Assembly (NCBI RefSeq): GCF_001999725.1
Contig: NZ_MDDP01000018.1
Span: 42,794 to 106,793 of the forward strand
Reading direction: 5' to 3'
DNA: 64,000 nucleotides
Source of the DNA: Cellulophaga omnivescoria
Lineage (GTDB): Bacteria > Bacteroidota > Bacteroidia > Flavobacteriales > Flavobacteriaceae
Both the position numbers and the translations under genes were made by a program. Shown in pieces: positions 23,731-32,647 of the stretch; the first letter of the stretch is position 1, and each line of letters opens with the position of its first letter. The notes beneath the pieces were generated by a model. That model was not told where the DNA came from. It worked only from the letters and a program-made list of their open reading frames with translations, and ran no database searches.

Positions 23731-26040
23731 ATGAACAAAATTAACTACTATTTAGCTGCTGTTCTATTTTTGTTTGCTACTGTAATGGTGCAAGCACAAG
23801 AACAAACAGAAAGACAAGCTGGCCACACCAACCAGAGTAAATTTAGACAAATGTACCAGGAGTTTTCTACTCCAAACACCTACAGATCTGCTTCTGGAGC
23901 ACCTGGACCAGATTATTACCAACAACAAGCCAACTACAAAATGGATATTGAGTTGGACGATAAAAACGCAAAAATATACGGAGAAGAAACTATTACTTAC
24001 GTAAACAATTCTCCAGATGATTTAGAATTTTTATGGGTACAGTTAGACCAAAACGTACGCGAAAAAGGAAATAAATCTGCTTTAAGAAACAGTTCTACAT
24101 TACAAGGAGCTATGCCAGTTGGTCAATTTGCTGGTTCTCATATGAAAGGTGCTGAGTTTGATGGTGGATTTAAAATTCAGCATGTAAAGGATGCAAACGG
24201 TAAAGATTTACCATATACAATTAACCAAACTATGATGCGTGTAGATTTACCTACACCGTTAAAAAGTAAAAGTGAGGTTTCTTTTTCTATTAAATGGTGG
24301 TACAATGTACCAGACCATACAGTAAGCAGAGCAAGATCTGGTTATGAGTTTTTTGAAAAAGACGGAAACAGAGCATATGTTATAGCACAGTTCTTCCCAA
24401 GAATGGCTGTTTATAATGATGTAGAAGGATGGCAAAACCACCAATTTTGGGGTAGTGGAGAATTTGCACTTCCTTTTGGTGATTATGAAGTAAATATTAC
24501 CGTACCTGCAGATCATGTTTTAGATGCTACAGGAGAGTTACAAAACAGAAAAGAGGTTTTCTCTAAAGAAATGATGAAGCGTTATGAAAAGGCTAAAAAG
24601 TCTTTTGATAAGCCAGTAATTATTGTTTCGCAAAAAGAAGCGGAAGCTGCCGAAAAAGGTTTTTCTAAAGATAAAAAAACATGGAAGTTTGTAGCTAAAA
24701 ACGTTAGAGATTACGGTTTTGCAACATCTCGTAAATTTATTTGGGATATGCAAAATGTTAAATTGCCAAGTGGTAAAACAGCAATGGCAGTTTCTTTATA
24801 TCCTAAAGAGGGTAACCCATTATGGGAAGAGTACTCTACTAAAGCAGTAGCGCATACTTTACGTTCTTACTCTAACCATACTTTTGATTATCCTTATCCT
24901 AAGGCAATATCTGTACATGCAAAACAACAAGGTATGGAGTACCCAATGATTTGCTGGAACTACGGAAGACCAAATGAAAAAGGAGAGTACTCAGACAGAA
25001 CTAAGTACGGAATGATTAGTGTAATTATACACGAGGTTGGTCACAACTTCTTCCCAATGATTGTAAACTCAGATGAGCGTCAATGGGGTTGGATGGATGA
25101 AGGTTTAGATACTTTTATGCAGTACATGGCAGAGCAAGAGTTTGGAGAAGCATATCCAGAGGCTATTGCACCAAATGCTAAATACCCATCTAGAAGAGGA
25201 GAGCCTTCTAAAATAGTACCTTATATGGCAGGAGACCAAAACTTTATGGCTCCAATTATGTCTAACCCAGAAAACGTTTACCAATTAGGAGCTAACGCCT
25301 ACGGTAAACCAGCTACAGCTTTAAATATTTTAAGAGAAACTGTAATGGGTAGAGAATTGTTTGATCATGCTTTTAAAACCTACTCTCACCGATGGATGTT
25401 TAAGCACCCAACACCAGAAGATTTCTTCCGTACAATGGAAGATGCGTCTGCTGTAGATCTAGATTACTTCTGGAGAGGTTGGTTCTATACTACAGATTAT
25501 GTAGATATGGGAGTTAAAGAGGTTAAAAAATACCAAGTATCTAATAAGCCGCCAAAACAAATTAGAGACATTATGGAGCAAAGAAACTTAAAAATGAGTG
25601 ACTTACCTCCAATGGTTTTCTTGGCAGATTTAGAGAGTGATGATTTTGATGCTAGTTTAAAAGGTAAAAACCCATCAGAAGTTTCTTCTACATTAAAAGA
25701 GTATATGATGGATAATTTAACAGCAGCAGAAAGAGCAGCAGTTAAAGAGCCAAAATTCTTTTATGAGGTTACTTTTAATAAGCCAGGTGGTATACCAATG
25801 CCATTAATTGTAGAATATACTTATGCAGATGGTTCTAAAGAAAATGTTACTTACCCAGCAGAAGTTTGGAGAATGAGTGATAAAGAAATTAAAAAAGTAA
25901 TTTCTTCTCAAAAAGAACTTGTAGGTATAGTTGTAGATCCTAAAGCAGAAACTGCAGATATAGATACAACAAATAATACTTGGCCAGCTAAAGAAACTAA
26001 GTCTGGTTTTGATAAATTTAAAGGAAATATGAAGCAATAG
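23731..26040 (+). CDS. Secreted M1-family metallopeptidase
   Basis: 769 aa with signal peptide MNKINYYLAAVLFLFATVMVQ. The gluzincin site is HEVGHNFFP near residue 437 with the third zinc ligand Glu in WMDEG 19 residues further on (HExxH-x18-E). GMEYP near residue 410 takes the place of the GxMEN exopeptidase motif. The N-terminal half is the M1 beta-saddle (YKMDIELDDKNAKIYGEETI), and the C-terminal 200 residues lack the usual aminopeptidase helical bundle. It is likely a periplasmic or outer-membrane enzyme for peptide breakdown. No T9SS tail is seen. A terminator follows. Family secure, substrate unknown. Confidence 0.93.
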   Translation: MNKINYYLAAVLFLFATVMVQAQEQTERQAGHTNQSKFRQMYQEFSTPNTYRSASGAPGPDYYQQQANYKMDIELDDKNAKIYGEETITYVNNSPDDLEFLWVQLDQNVREKGNKSALRNSSTLQGAMPVGQFAGSHMKGAEFDGGFKIQHVKDANGKDLPYTINQTMMRVDLPTPLKSKSEVSFSIKWWYNVPDHTVSRARSGYEFFEKDGNRAYVIAQFFPRMAVYNDVEGWQNHQFWGSGEFALPFGDYEVNITVPADHVLDATGELQNRKEVFSKEMMKRYEKAKKSFDKPVIIVSQKEAEAAEKGFSKDKKTWKFVAKNVRDYGFATSRKFIWDMQNVKLPSGKTAMAVSLYPKEGNPLWEEYSTKAVAHTLRSYSNHTFDYPYPKAISVHAKQQGMEYPMICWNYGRPNEKGEYSDRTKYGMISVIIHEVGHNFFPMIVNSDERQWGWMDEGLDTFMQYMAEQEFGEAYPEAIAPNAKYPSRRGEPSKIVPYMAGDQNFMAPIMSNPENVYQLGANAYGKPATALNILRETVMGRELFDHAFKTYSHRWMFKHPTPEDFFRTMEDASAVDLDYFWRGWFYTTDYVDMGVKEVKKYQVSNKPPKQIRDIMEQRNLKMSDLPPMVFLADLESDDFDASLKGKNPSEVSSTLKEYMMDNLTAAERAAVKEPKFFYEVTFNKPGGIPMPLIVEYTYADGSKENVTYPAEVWRMSDKEIKKVISSQKELVGIVVDPKAETADIDTTNNTWPAKETKSGFDKFKGNMKQ

Positions 26041-26060
26041 TTTCCATTCTAAAATAATAG

Positions 26061-26107
26061 AAAGTCCCACACTTGTTAATTATTCAAGATGTGGGACTTT
26101 TTTTATG
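26061..26107 (+). terminator. Intrinsic terminator after M1 peptidase
   Basis: AAAGTCCCACA with CTTG pairs with CAAG and TGTGGGACTTT across a 9-base loop, followed by a run of T. Strong stem, 20 bases past the stop. Confidence 0.92.
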
Positions 26108-26139
26108 GTGCAAATAAAACTTCTCATTATATTTGTAGT

Positions 26140-26421
26140 ATGTATTCAACGTTTATCTTATTTATTAGCGGAGGCGAAATTTTCTTCATTATGTTTATTG
26201 TAGTGATGGTCTTTGGCGCAGATAAAGTTCCTGACATTGCAAAGGGCTTGGGCAAAGGTATGCGTCAGCTTAAAGATGCTACCGAAGATATTAAACAAGA
26301 AATTACTAAAAGCGCAGAAAAGCAAGGTATAGATACAAGTTTTACTAAAGACATTAAAGATGGTGTTACAAAGGTAAAAGATGATGTAGAAGATATTGCT
26401 GGTGTTATTAAGAGAAAGTAA
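26140..26421 (+). CDS. tatA: Sec-independent translocase subunit TatA/E
   Basis: 93 aa from the ATG at 26140 (MYSTFILFISGGEIFFIMFI); the upstream ORF extension runs back into the previous terminator and is rejected. It has one N-terminal transmembrane helix, the hinge VFGADKVPDIAKGLGKGM and an amphipathic helix (RQLKDATEDIKQEITKS), the TatA/E design. It forms the pore-like component of the twin-arginine pathway that exports folded proteins. A Tat-signal protein occurs in this window at 3358-4104. It precedes the PAP2 gene by 3 bp. tatC is not in the window. Confidence 0.92.
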   Translation: MYSTFILFISGGEIFFIMFIVVMVFGADKVPDIAKGLGKGMRQLKDATEDIKQEITKSAEKQGIDTSFTKDIKDGVTKVKDDVEDIAGVIKRK

Positions 26422-26424
26422 TTT

Positions 26425-26985
26425 ATGTTAGATAAACTATTGCAATGGGATAGGGATATCTTTATTTACTTAAACAATCTTGGTATAGAGGAGTATGATT
26501 CTTTTTGGTCTTTTGTAACCAATATTAATAGCTGGATTCCACTTTATTTACTATTCTTTATTTTAATTTTTTACAAACGACCAAAAAAACAAGCTTTGGT
26601 AGATTTTGTTACCGTTGTTTTAGTTTTTTTGTTTGTATTATTGCTCACCAATTTAACTAAAGATTTTGTAGGTAGGTTAAGGCCAAGTAGTGATACTACA
26701 TTAAGCAATTTAATACGTGTTGTAACCAAAGCCCATGGCTTTAGTTTTTTCTCTGGTCACGCTTCATCTTCATTTTCACTAACAACAATTGTAGTTTTAG
26801 TATTAAGAAACAACTATAAATGGATTTATTTGGCTTATATATGGCCTTTGTTGTTTTGTATGAGCAGAATATATGTTGGTGTACATTATCCTTTAGATAT
26901 TGCTGTAGGTGCGTTAGTAGGTACAGTTTCTGCTTATTTGCTTTATAAATTAAGTAAAAAGGTTACAAAACCCTACTTAACGTAA
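26425..26985 (+). CDS. PAP2-family membrane phosphatase
   Basis: 186 aa with several transmembrane segments (about residues 30-47, 57-80, 128-147, 155-175). The phosphatase signature is complete: KDFVGRLRPS near residue 80, FFSGHASS near residue 110 (Ser in place of the usual Pro of PSGH) and SRIYVGVHYPLD near residue 147, giving the two histidines and arginines of the acid-phosphatase site. It likely dephosphorylates a lipid such as phosphatidate, PGP or undecaprenyl pyrophosphate. It lies 3 bp after tatA. Its 3' end overlaps the convergent O-methyltransferase gene by 23 bp. Confidence 0.92.
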   Translation: MLDKLLQWDRDIFIYLNNLGIEEYDSFWSFVTNINSWIPLYLLFFILIFYKRPKKQALVDFVTVVLVFLFVLLLTNLTKDFVGRLRPSSDTTLSNLIRVVTKAHGFSFFSGHASSSFSLTTIVVLVLRNNYKWIYLAYIWPLLFCMSRIYVGVHYPLDIAVGALVGTVSAYLLYKLSKKVTKPYLT

Positions 26986-27604
26986 GTCCGTCTCTAATAG
27001 GCAATAAAACAGTCTCTACTCTAGGGTCTGCTTTTAAACTTTGGTTATAATCTAATAATATTTTTGTAGTTACATCTTTTGGATTTAGTGGTTCTACTAC
27101 CTTACCAGACCACAATACATTGTCAGACAAAATAATACCACCAGGTCTTGTTTTGGCTAGTGCAGCTTCAAAATACTTAGGATAGCTTTTTTTTTCAGCA
27201 TCAATAAAAACCAAATCAAAAGTAACGTCTAACGTTGGAATAATATCTAAGGCATCGCCAACGTGTGCATCAATCTTACCTGAAAAACCACTTTTTTCAA
27301 AATACTTTTGTTGTATATGGCTTAGTTCCTCATTAATATCTATAGTGTGTAATTTTCCATTTTTACGCAAGCCCTCCGCTAAACAAATGGCAGAATATCC
27401 TGTGTAAGTGCCAATTTCTAAAATATTTTCTGGAGAAATTATTTTAGATAGCATACTAAGCACTCGTCCCTGGAAATGTCCAGTTAACATTCTTGGCTGT
27501 ATAACTTTTAAATGAGTTTCTCTAGTAAGCTCTGTTAAAATTGTAGGTTCATTTTCAGAGTTGTTAGCAATGTAGTTTTCTAATAATGATGATAAAAAAT
27601 GCAT
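26963..27604 (-). CDS. Class I SAM-dependent O-methyltransferase (CCoAMT-like)
   Basis: 213 aa, full length for the family. The SAM motif I is ILEIGTYTGYSAICLAEGL near residues 60-78, motif II is LHTIDINEE near residue 85, and the catalytic/metal region is DLVFIDAEKKSYPKYFE near residue 130 with DNVLWSGKV near residue 158. These are marks of the cation-dependent caffeoyl-CoA/catechol-type O-methyltransferases; the substrate in bacteria is generally unknown. It is convergent with PAP2 (23-bp overlap) and divergent from kynU, 60 bp apart. Confidence 0.92.
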   Translation of the reverse strand: MHFLSSLLENYIANNSENEPTILTELTRETHLKVIQPRMLTGHFQGRVLSMLSKIISPENILEIGTYTGYSAICLAEGLRKNGKLHTIDINEELSHIQQKYFEKSGFSGKIDAHVGDALDIIPTLDVTFDLVFIDAEKKSYPKYFEAALAKTRPGGIILSDNVLWSGKVVEPLNPKDVTTKILLDYNQSLKADPRVETVLLPIRDGLTLSRVL

Positions 27605-27614
27605 AAAAAAGTTT

Positions 27615-27648
27615 TTGCAAAAATAGTTATTTTGATTTCTTATTTTTG
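27615..27648 (+). promoter_or_regulatory. Candidate kynU promoter
   Basis: TTG at 27615-27617, 23 bases, then TATTTTTG at 27641-27648, a full TAnnTTTG match at the long end of the known spacing. The kynU ATG is 16 bases downstream. Confidence 0.5.
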
Positions 27649-27664
27649 AATAAAAATTAAATAG

Positions 27665-28939
27665 ATGCAGTTTAAAAATACTTTAGAGTTTGCCAAAGAA
27701 TTAGATGCTAATGACGCTTTAAAAGAATATAGAGATCAATTTTATTTCCCTAAAATTAATGGTAAAGATGCTATATATTTTACAGGAAATTCTCTTGGGT
27801 TACAGCCAAAAACAGCACAAAAATTTGTTGATGATGTAATGCAAGATTGGGCACAACTTGGAGTAGAAGGGCATTTTTATGCAGAAAAATCATGGTGGGA
27901 TTATCATGAGCGTTTAGCAGCGCCAATGGCTACATTGTTAGGAGCAAAAACTAAAGAAGTTTGTGTAATGAATACATTAACTGTAAATCTTCATTTTTTA
28001 ATGGCTTCTTTTTACAGACCTAACGCTAAGAGATTTAAAATTATTTGTGAAGAAAAAGCATTTCCGTCAGACCAATATATGTTAACTAGTCAGGTTAAAT
28101 TTCACGGTTATAACCCAACAGATGCAATTGTTGAGGTTAAAAAACGAGAAGGAGAACATTTTTGGCGTACAGAAGACGTAATTGCAAAAATTAATGAAGT
28201 AGGAGATGAGTTGGCATTAGTGTTAATTGGAGGTGTAAATTACTATAACGGTCAGGTTTTTGATATGGAAACTATTACTAAAGCTGGCCAAGATACAGGT
28301 GCTTTTGTAGGCTGGGATTTAGCCCATGCAGCTGGTAATATTGAGTTAAATTTAAATGCCTGGAATGTAGATTTTGCATCATGGTGTAGTTATAAATATA
28401 TAAATAGTGGTCCGGGTAATGCATCTGGTATTTATGTTAATGAAAAACATTTGGCAGATGATACAATTCCTAGGCTAGAAGGTTGGTGGGGATCTAAAAA
28501 AGAAACGCGATTTTTAATGAAACCAGAATTTGAGTCTAGCCACACGGCAGACTCTTGGCAGGTTAGTAACCCACCTGTTTTAGCAATGGCACCTTATTTA
28601 GCATCTTTAGAAATGTTTGAAGAAGTAGGTATGCCAGCTTTAATTAAAAAAAGAGATGTAATAGTAAGCTATTTAGAGTTTGTACTACAAGAAATAGATA
28701 AAGAGGTAGATGAAGCTACTTTTGAGATTATAACACCAAAAGAAAGAGGAACACAATTGTCTGTGTTGTTACACGGGCAAGGAAAAGAGTTGTTTAATTA
28801 TTTGATGAAAAACGGAGTAATAACAGATTGGAGAGAGCCAAACGTAATACGCTTAGCTCCGGCTCCTTTTTATTGTTCTTTTGAAGATATGTACCGTTTT
28901 GGACAAATTTTAAAAGAAGGTATTTTACAAGGTAAATAA
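27665..28939 (+). CDS. kynU: Kynureninase
   Basis: PLP enzyme that splits kynurenine or 3-hydroxykynurenine to (3-hydroxy)anthranilate plus alanine in tryptophan breakdown and NAD synthesis. 424 aa, full length. Visible: FTGNSLGLQPKTAQ near residue 40, VMNTLTVNLHFLMASFYRP near 100, GWDLAHAAGNIELNL near 219, and the PLP lysine in WCSYKYINSGPG near residue 244; the C-terminal DWREPNVIRLAPAPFY is also characteristic. The next pathway gene in the window is kmo at 30470, on the same strand but separated by a lipoprotein gene and clpP. Confidence 0.96.
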   Translation: MQFKNTLEFAKELDANDALKEYRDQFYFPKINGKDAIYFTGNSLGLQPKTAQKFVDDVMQDWAQLGVEGHFYAEKSWWDYHERLAAPMATLLGAKTKEVCVMNTLTVNLHFLMASFYRPNAKRFKIICEEKAFPSDQYMLTSQVKFHGYNPTDAIVEVKKREGEHFWRTEDVIAKINEVGDELALVLIGGVNYYNGQVFDMETITKAGQDTGAFVGWDLAHAAGNIELNLNAWNVDFASWCSYKYINSGPGNASGIYVNEKHLADDTIPRLEGWWGSKKETRFLMKPEFESSHTADSWQVSNPPVLAMAPYLASLEMFEEVGMPALIKKRDVIVSYLEFVLQEIDKEVDEATFEIITPKERGTQLSVLLHGQGKELFNYLMKNGVITDWREPNVIRLAPAPFYCSFEDMYRFGQILKEGILQGK

Positions 28940-29638
28940 TTACTTGCTAATACTTTTTACATCTGTAAAATATAATTTAAAATTGCCTTCGGCATTCTTA
29001 TGGTCTAAGGCAATTTTTAATCCGTTTTGTTCTGTGTAATTATCCCAAGTTGTACTCATAGATGGCTCTGCTGCGTTTGCTTTTCTGTACACCCATTCTT
29101 TAATTAAATAATCTTCTTCAAAATAAAAATCATAAGCATCACCAGGTGTATAACCACCTTCATTGCCATAAACAATAGTTAGTTTTTTCATTGGTTTTTT
29201 ACTAATAGGCGCTTCTGTGTTTTTAGCTGTACTATATGTAATATTGTTTTTATCCCAAACAAGGTTAAAAGGGGCCAATAGCCAAAATTTATCATTAATA
29301 AAACCTGCATTAGTTTTTTTTGCTATAGAATCCATAGAGGCTCTATTGTAAGCAATAGTATCAGTAGCAGACATTGCTAAAATGTCATTAGTTTTTGTTC
29401 GCCAGTTCCAGGTTCTATCAAAATGATTTTCTCCACGGTCTACATTAAAAGTAAACTGTATTTGTACAATATTTCTCCAATTTTTAAATCCGTGTGCATT
29501 AGCAACAGAATCTAAAATCGTAAGCTCTTTTTTTACAGGTTCTAAAGTTTCTTTAGGTGTAATAACAGTATCTTTTTTTGTTTCCTTACAAGAAATAAAA
29601 AGAGTTGTGGCTAGTATAAAAGTGAATATTTTACGCAT
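28940..29638 (-). CDS. Putative lipoprotein, function unknown
   Basis: 232 aa from ATG 29636-29638 (MRKIFTFILATTLFISCKET); Cys17 in LFISC is a lipobox. The ORF runs 51 residues further upstream but crosses a -7 element and the clpP start, so the shorter form is chosen. The body holds HGFKNWRNIVQIQFTFNVDR, RTWNWRTKTNDILAMS, NDKFWLLAPFNLVWDKN, and DAYDFYFEEDYLIKEWVYRK, suggesting a beta-rich LolA/LolB-like lipid-binding fold, though that is only an impression. Its stop directly abuts the kynU stop. It shares an upstream region with clpP on the other strand. Confidence 0.8.
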   Translation of the reverse strand: MRKIFTFILATTLFISCKETKKDTVITPKETLEPVKKELTILDSVANAHGFKNWRNIVQIQFTFNVDRGENHFDRTWNWRTKTNDILAMSATDTIAYNRASMDSIAKKTNAGFINDKFWLLAPFNLVWDKNNITYSTAKNTEAPISKKPMKKLTIVYGNEGGYTPGDAYDFYFEEDYLIKEWVYRKANAAEPSMSTTWDNYTEQNGLKIALDHKNAEGNFKLYFTDVKSISK

Positions 29639-29655
29639 AAGATTTATTTTTTTAA

Positions 29656-29663
29656 CAAAGATA
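29656..29663 (-). promoter_or_regulatory. Candidate -7 element for lipoprotein gene
   Basis: TATCTTTG on the minus strand, 17 bases before the ATG at 29638, matching TAnnTTTG. It supports the shorter lipoprotein start. Confidence 0.4.
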
Positions 29664-29728
29664 CTATGTTTTGTACTATGTTTTTTAGATTGATGAAAGC
29701 TAGCAACGTACTTTATAAATAAATTGAT

Positions 29729-29736
29729 TATTTTTG
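29729..29736 (+). promoter_or_regulatory. Candidate -7 element for clpP
   Basis: TATTTTTG 21 bases before the clpP ATG. No TTG at suitable spacing. Confidence 0.35.
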
Positions 29737-29757
29737 ATGTAAATAAGAAATTAGGCA

Positions 29758-30306
29758 ATGAGTTCAAAAAAAGGTAAAGTTCAAGAAGCAATTGATGAAA
29801 AATTGTTGAATGAAAGAAAAGTGTTTTTGTGGGGAATGGTTAATGATGACTCTGCAAAACACGTTATAGATCGTTTATTGTATTTAGATTTACAGGGTAA
29901 TGAAGAAATACAGTTGGTTATAAATAGCCCAGGAGGTTACGTAACATCTGGTTTTGCTATTTATGACACAATTAAGTCTTTAAAAAGTCCTGTTTCTACT
30001 GTTTGTACTGGTTTAGCAGCATCTATGGGATCTATATTATTATCTGTTGGTGCTAAAGGAAGACGTTTTATTCAGCCACACGCACAGGTAATGATTCACC
30101 AACCTAGCGGTGGAGCAGGTGGCCAAGCTTCTAACATAGAAATACAAGCAAAAGAAATTATTAAAACAAGAGAGTTAAGTGCAAAAATCTTAGCAGATAA
30201 TTGTGGTCAAGACTTTGATAAGGTTATGAAAGATTTTGACAGAGATTACTGGATGAATGCAGAAGAATCTGTAGCTTACGGAATTGTAGACGGAATTATA
30301 GAATAA
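29758..30306 (+). CDS. clpP: ATP-dependent Clp protease proteolytic subunit (ClpP-type)
   Basis: Serine peptidase barrel subunit that works with ClpX/ClpA-type unfoldases in the cytosol. 182 aa. The triad is Ser89 (GLAASMGS), His114 (VMIHQPSGG) and Asp163 (DRDYWM), with spacings of 25 and 49 that match E. coli ClpP (97, 122, 171). VINSPGGYVTSGFAIYD near residue 54 is also typical. No long N-terminal propeptide is seen. It stands alone with a terminator after it; clpX is not adjacent, so this may be a second ClpP paralogue rather than the clpPX operon copy. Confidence 0.94.
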   Translation: MSSKKGKVQEAIDEKLLNERKVFLWGMVNDDSAKHVIDRLLYLDLQGNEEIQLVINSPGGYVTSGFAIYDTIKSLKSPVSTVCTGLAASMGSILLSVGAKGRRFIQPHAQVMIHQPSGGAGGQASNIEIQAKEIIKTRELSAKILADNCGQDFDKVMKDFDRDYWMNAEESVAYGIVDGIIE

Positions 30307-30320
30307 AGTTCACTAAAGTA

Positions 30321-30360
30321 AAAAGTCCTTCATAAAAATATAATTGTGAAGGACTTTTTT
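30321..30360 (+). terminator. Intrinsic terminator after clpP
   Basis: AAAAGTCCTTCA pairs with TGAAGGACTTTT around ATAATTGTG-type loop sequence, ending in T6, 15 bases past the stop. Confidence 0.92.
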
Positions 30361-30469
30361 ATATGTAGACGCTTAAAGCGGATGTGTTAGATATACGTAC
30401 AAGCTAAGTTGTTTAGATGCTTGTTTGCATAATTTTAACATTCGTTATCATCTCTTTATAACAAAAAAT

Positions 30470-31813
30470 ATGTCACAATCTCCAAAAGACATTGCCATAG
30501 TTGGCTCCGGATTAGTTGGTTCTTTATTAGCTATTTATTTAAGAAAAGAAGGACATAAGGTTACTGTTTTTGACAGAAGGCCAGATATACGTACGGTAGA
30601 ATTTTCAGGAAGATCTATTAATCTTGCAATGAGCAATAGAGGTTGGAATGCCTTACAGCAAGTAGGTTTGCAAGAAGAAATAAAAAAAATTGCCATACCA
30701 CTTTATCAACGTGCAATGCATGTGCATAATGTACCTTTGTATTACCAGAAATATGGCAAGGAGGATGAAGCTATTTGGTCTACATCTAGAGGACTTTTAA
30801 ACCGAAAAATGATAGATTTGGCAGAAGCCGAAGGGACAGAGTTTCGTTTTTCTGAAAAAGTTTGGGATGTAGATTTGCCTGAAGCAAAAATTTATACAGG
30901 AGAAACAGAAAAAGGAGTTTGGGAAGAGTATAAGTTTGATTGTGTTTTTGGTTGTGATGGTGCTTTTTCTCGTGTGAGACATAAAATGCAAAGACGTAGT
31001 AGGTTTGATTATTCTCAGGAATTTATAAAAGTAGGATACAAAGAACTGTCTATTTTGCCTAATGAAGATGGTACGCACAAACTAGACAAACACTCTTTTC
31101 ATATATGGCCGCGTGGTAAATTTATGCTTATTGCAATGCCTAATATAGATGGGAGCTTTACCTGTACACTTTTTATGCCTTTTGAGGGTGATATATCTTT
31201 TGAAAGTATAACCAATAAGGAAGAGGCTAAAAACTTCTTTTCTGAGCATTTTCCTAATGTTATGCCAGATTTAGATAACCTTATTGGAGATTTTTTTAAA
31301 AACCCAACAAGTGCTATGGTAACAATGAAATGTTTTCCTTGGACCTATTGGGATAAAGCAGCACTTGTGGGCGACTCTGCCCACGCCATAGTACCTTTTT
31401 ACGGACAAGGAATGAATGCTGGTTTTGAAGATATATTTGTACTTGTTAATATGCTTAAAAAATATCCAGATAATTGGACACTTGCTTTTGAGGAGTATGA
31501 AAAAGAACGCAAACCAAATGCAGATGCAATTGCAGAACTTAGTTACAGAAACTTTGTAGAAATGAGCAGTAAAACTGCTGATCCAATGTTTTTACTACAA
31601 AAAAAGATTGAGAAAAAATTTGCTGCAGAACACCCAGAGAAATGGTTGCCTGTGTATTCTAGAGTTACGTTTAGTAATAGGCCTTACGCAGAAGCTTTGG
31701 CATTGGGAGATGCACAAGAAGCTATAATGAAAAAAATTATGCAACTACCTAATATAGAAGAAAAATGGGATAGTGATGAAGTTACCAATAAAATAATAGA
31801 ATTGCTTAAATAA
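30470..31813 (+). CDS. kmo: Kynurenine 3-monooxygenase
   Basis: FAD- and NADPH-dependent enzyme that hydroxylates kynurenine to 3-hydroxykynurenine, the substrate for KynU. 447 aa from ATG 30470 (MSQSPKDIAIVGSGLVGSLL); 15 upstream in-frame residues are not family-like. The Rossmann motif is IVGSGLVGSLLAIYLRKEG, followed by VFDRRPDIR and EFSGRSINLAMSNRGW, a kmo hallmark; the second FAD motif is LVGDSAHAIVPFYGQGMNAG near residue 303. The C-terminus has the region that in eukaryotic enzymes is membrane-anchored, but no clear transmembrane helix. A palindromic terminator follows at once. Confidence 0.95.
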   Translation: MSQSPKDIAIVGSGLVGSLLAIYLRKEGHKVTVFDRRPDIRTVEFSGRSINLAMSNRGWNALQQVGLQEEIKKIAIPLYQRAMHVHNVPLYYQKYGKEDEAIWSTSRGLLNRKMIDLAEAEGTEFRFSEKVWDVDLPEAKIYTGETEKGVWEEYKFDCVFGCDGAFSRVRHKMQRRSRFDYSQEFIKVGYKELSILPNEDGTHKLDKHSFHIWPRGKFMLIAMPNIDGSFTCTLFMPFEGDISFESITNKEEAKNFFSEHFPNVMPDLDNLIGDFFKNPTSAMVTMKCFPWTYWDKAALVGDSAHAIVPFYGQGMNAGFEDIFVLVNMLKKYPDNWTLAFEEYEKERKPNADAIAELSYRNFVEMSSKTADPMFLLQKKIEKKFAAEHPEKWLPVYSRVTFSNRPYAEALALGDAQEAIMKKIMQLPNIEEKWDSDEVTNKIIELLK

Positions 31814-31843
31814 AAAAAAGACCGCTAATTAGCGGTCTTTTTT
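31814..31843. terminator. Bidirectional terminator between kmo and zinc-ribbon-like gene
   Basis: AAAAAAGACCGCTAA and TTAGCGGTCTTTTTT form a perfect palindrome between two convergent genes, with T runs on both strands. Confidence 0.95.
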
Positions 31844-31863
31844 ATAATCATAAAATGTTATTT

Positions 31864-32643
31864 CTATAATTTAGAAAACATTTTTTGCATTCTTTCATTT
31901 TCTTCTTCTGCTAATACAGGGTCTACTAAAATTCTACCACTGTGCTCATCAGTAATAATTTTTTTACGCGCAGCAATCTCTACTTGTACCTGTGGCGGTA
32001 TTGTAAAGAAAGAACCACCAGAAGCACCTCTTTCAATAGGTACAACAGCTAAACCATTTTTAACATTGGTTCTAATTCTTGTGTACGCCTTTACCAAACG
32101 CTCTTCAATCTGATTTTGAAAATCTTCAGATTTTTTAAGTAACGCTTTTTCTTCCTTTTCAGTTTCCGCTAGAATTTCGCTTAATTCACCTTTTTTATGT
32201 TTTAAGTGAGACTCTTTTGCAGCTAAACGCTCTTTAGTATCAGCAATAACTTGCTTCTTTTGCTCTATTTGCGCCTTAAATTCTTTAATGTTTTTTTCAG
32301 CCAATTGAATTTCTAATTCTTGAAACTCAACTTCTTTAGATAAAGAGTTAAACTCACGACTGTTTCTTACATTCTTTTGTTGCTCAGCATATTTTTTAAT
32401 TAAGCCTTTAGATTCCTCAATTAAATTTTTCTTAGCTGTTATTTCATAATTAACTGTTTCTACATCAGTTTTTAGTTTGTCCAATCTAGTTTTAAGTCCT
32501 AAAACTTCATCTTCCAAATCTTCTACTTCTAACGGGAGTTCACCCCTAACGTTTCTTATCTCATCGACTCTAGAATCAATTAATTGCAAGTCATATAATG
32601 CTCTCAATTTTTCTTCTACCGTTGCTTCTTTCTTTTTTGCCAT
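31864..32643 (-). CDS. CdsZ/C4-type zinc-ribbon family coiled-coil protein lacking the zinc cysteines
   Basis: 259 aa from ATG 32641-32643 (MAKKKEATVEEKLRALYDLQ). Residues about 30-185 form a long coiled coil. The C-terminal part aligns with the zinc-ribbon tail of the DUF164/CdsZ family (remembered form CGGC...IPPQ ... CEYCGRILVDP), but here it reads SGGSFFTIPPQ and TDEHSGRILVDP: all four cysteines are replaced by Ser, Ser, Asp and Ser. The fold motif IPPQ and GRILVDP is kept, so this looks like a lost metal site rather than decay. It lies 4 bp after the NIF3 gene. Family role is unclear in bacteria. Confidence 0.85.
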   Translation of the reverse strand: MAKKKEATVEEKLRALYDLQLIDSRVDEIRNVRGELPLEVEDLEDEVLGLKTRLDKLKTDVETVNYEITAKKNLIEESKGLIKKYAEQQKNVRNSREFNSLSKEVEFQELEIQLAEKNIKEFKAQIEQKKQVIADTKERLAAKESHLKHKKGELSEILAETEKEEKALLKKSEDFQNQIEERLVKAYTRIRTNVKNGLAVVPIERGASGGSFFTIPPQVQVEIAARKKIITDEHSGRILVDPVLAEEENERMQKMFSKL

Positions 32644-32647
32644 ATTT

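Noticed and set aside
29639..29791. Longer N-terminus for the lipoprotein gene
   Set aside because: It would overlap the clpP start and a -7 element and would bury the lipobox signal.
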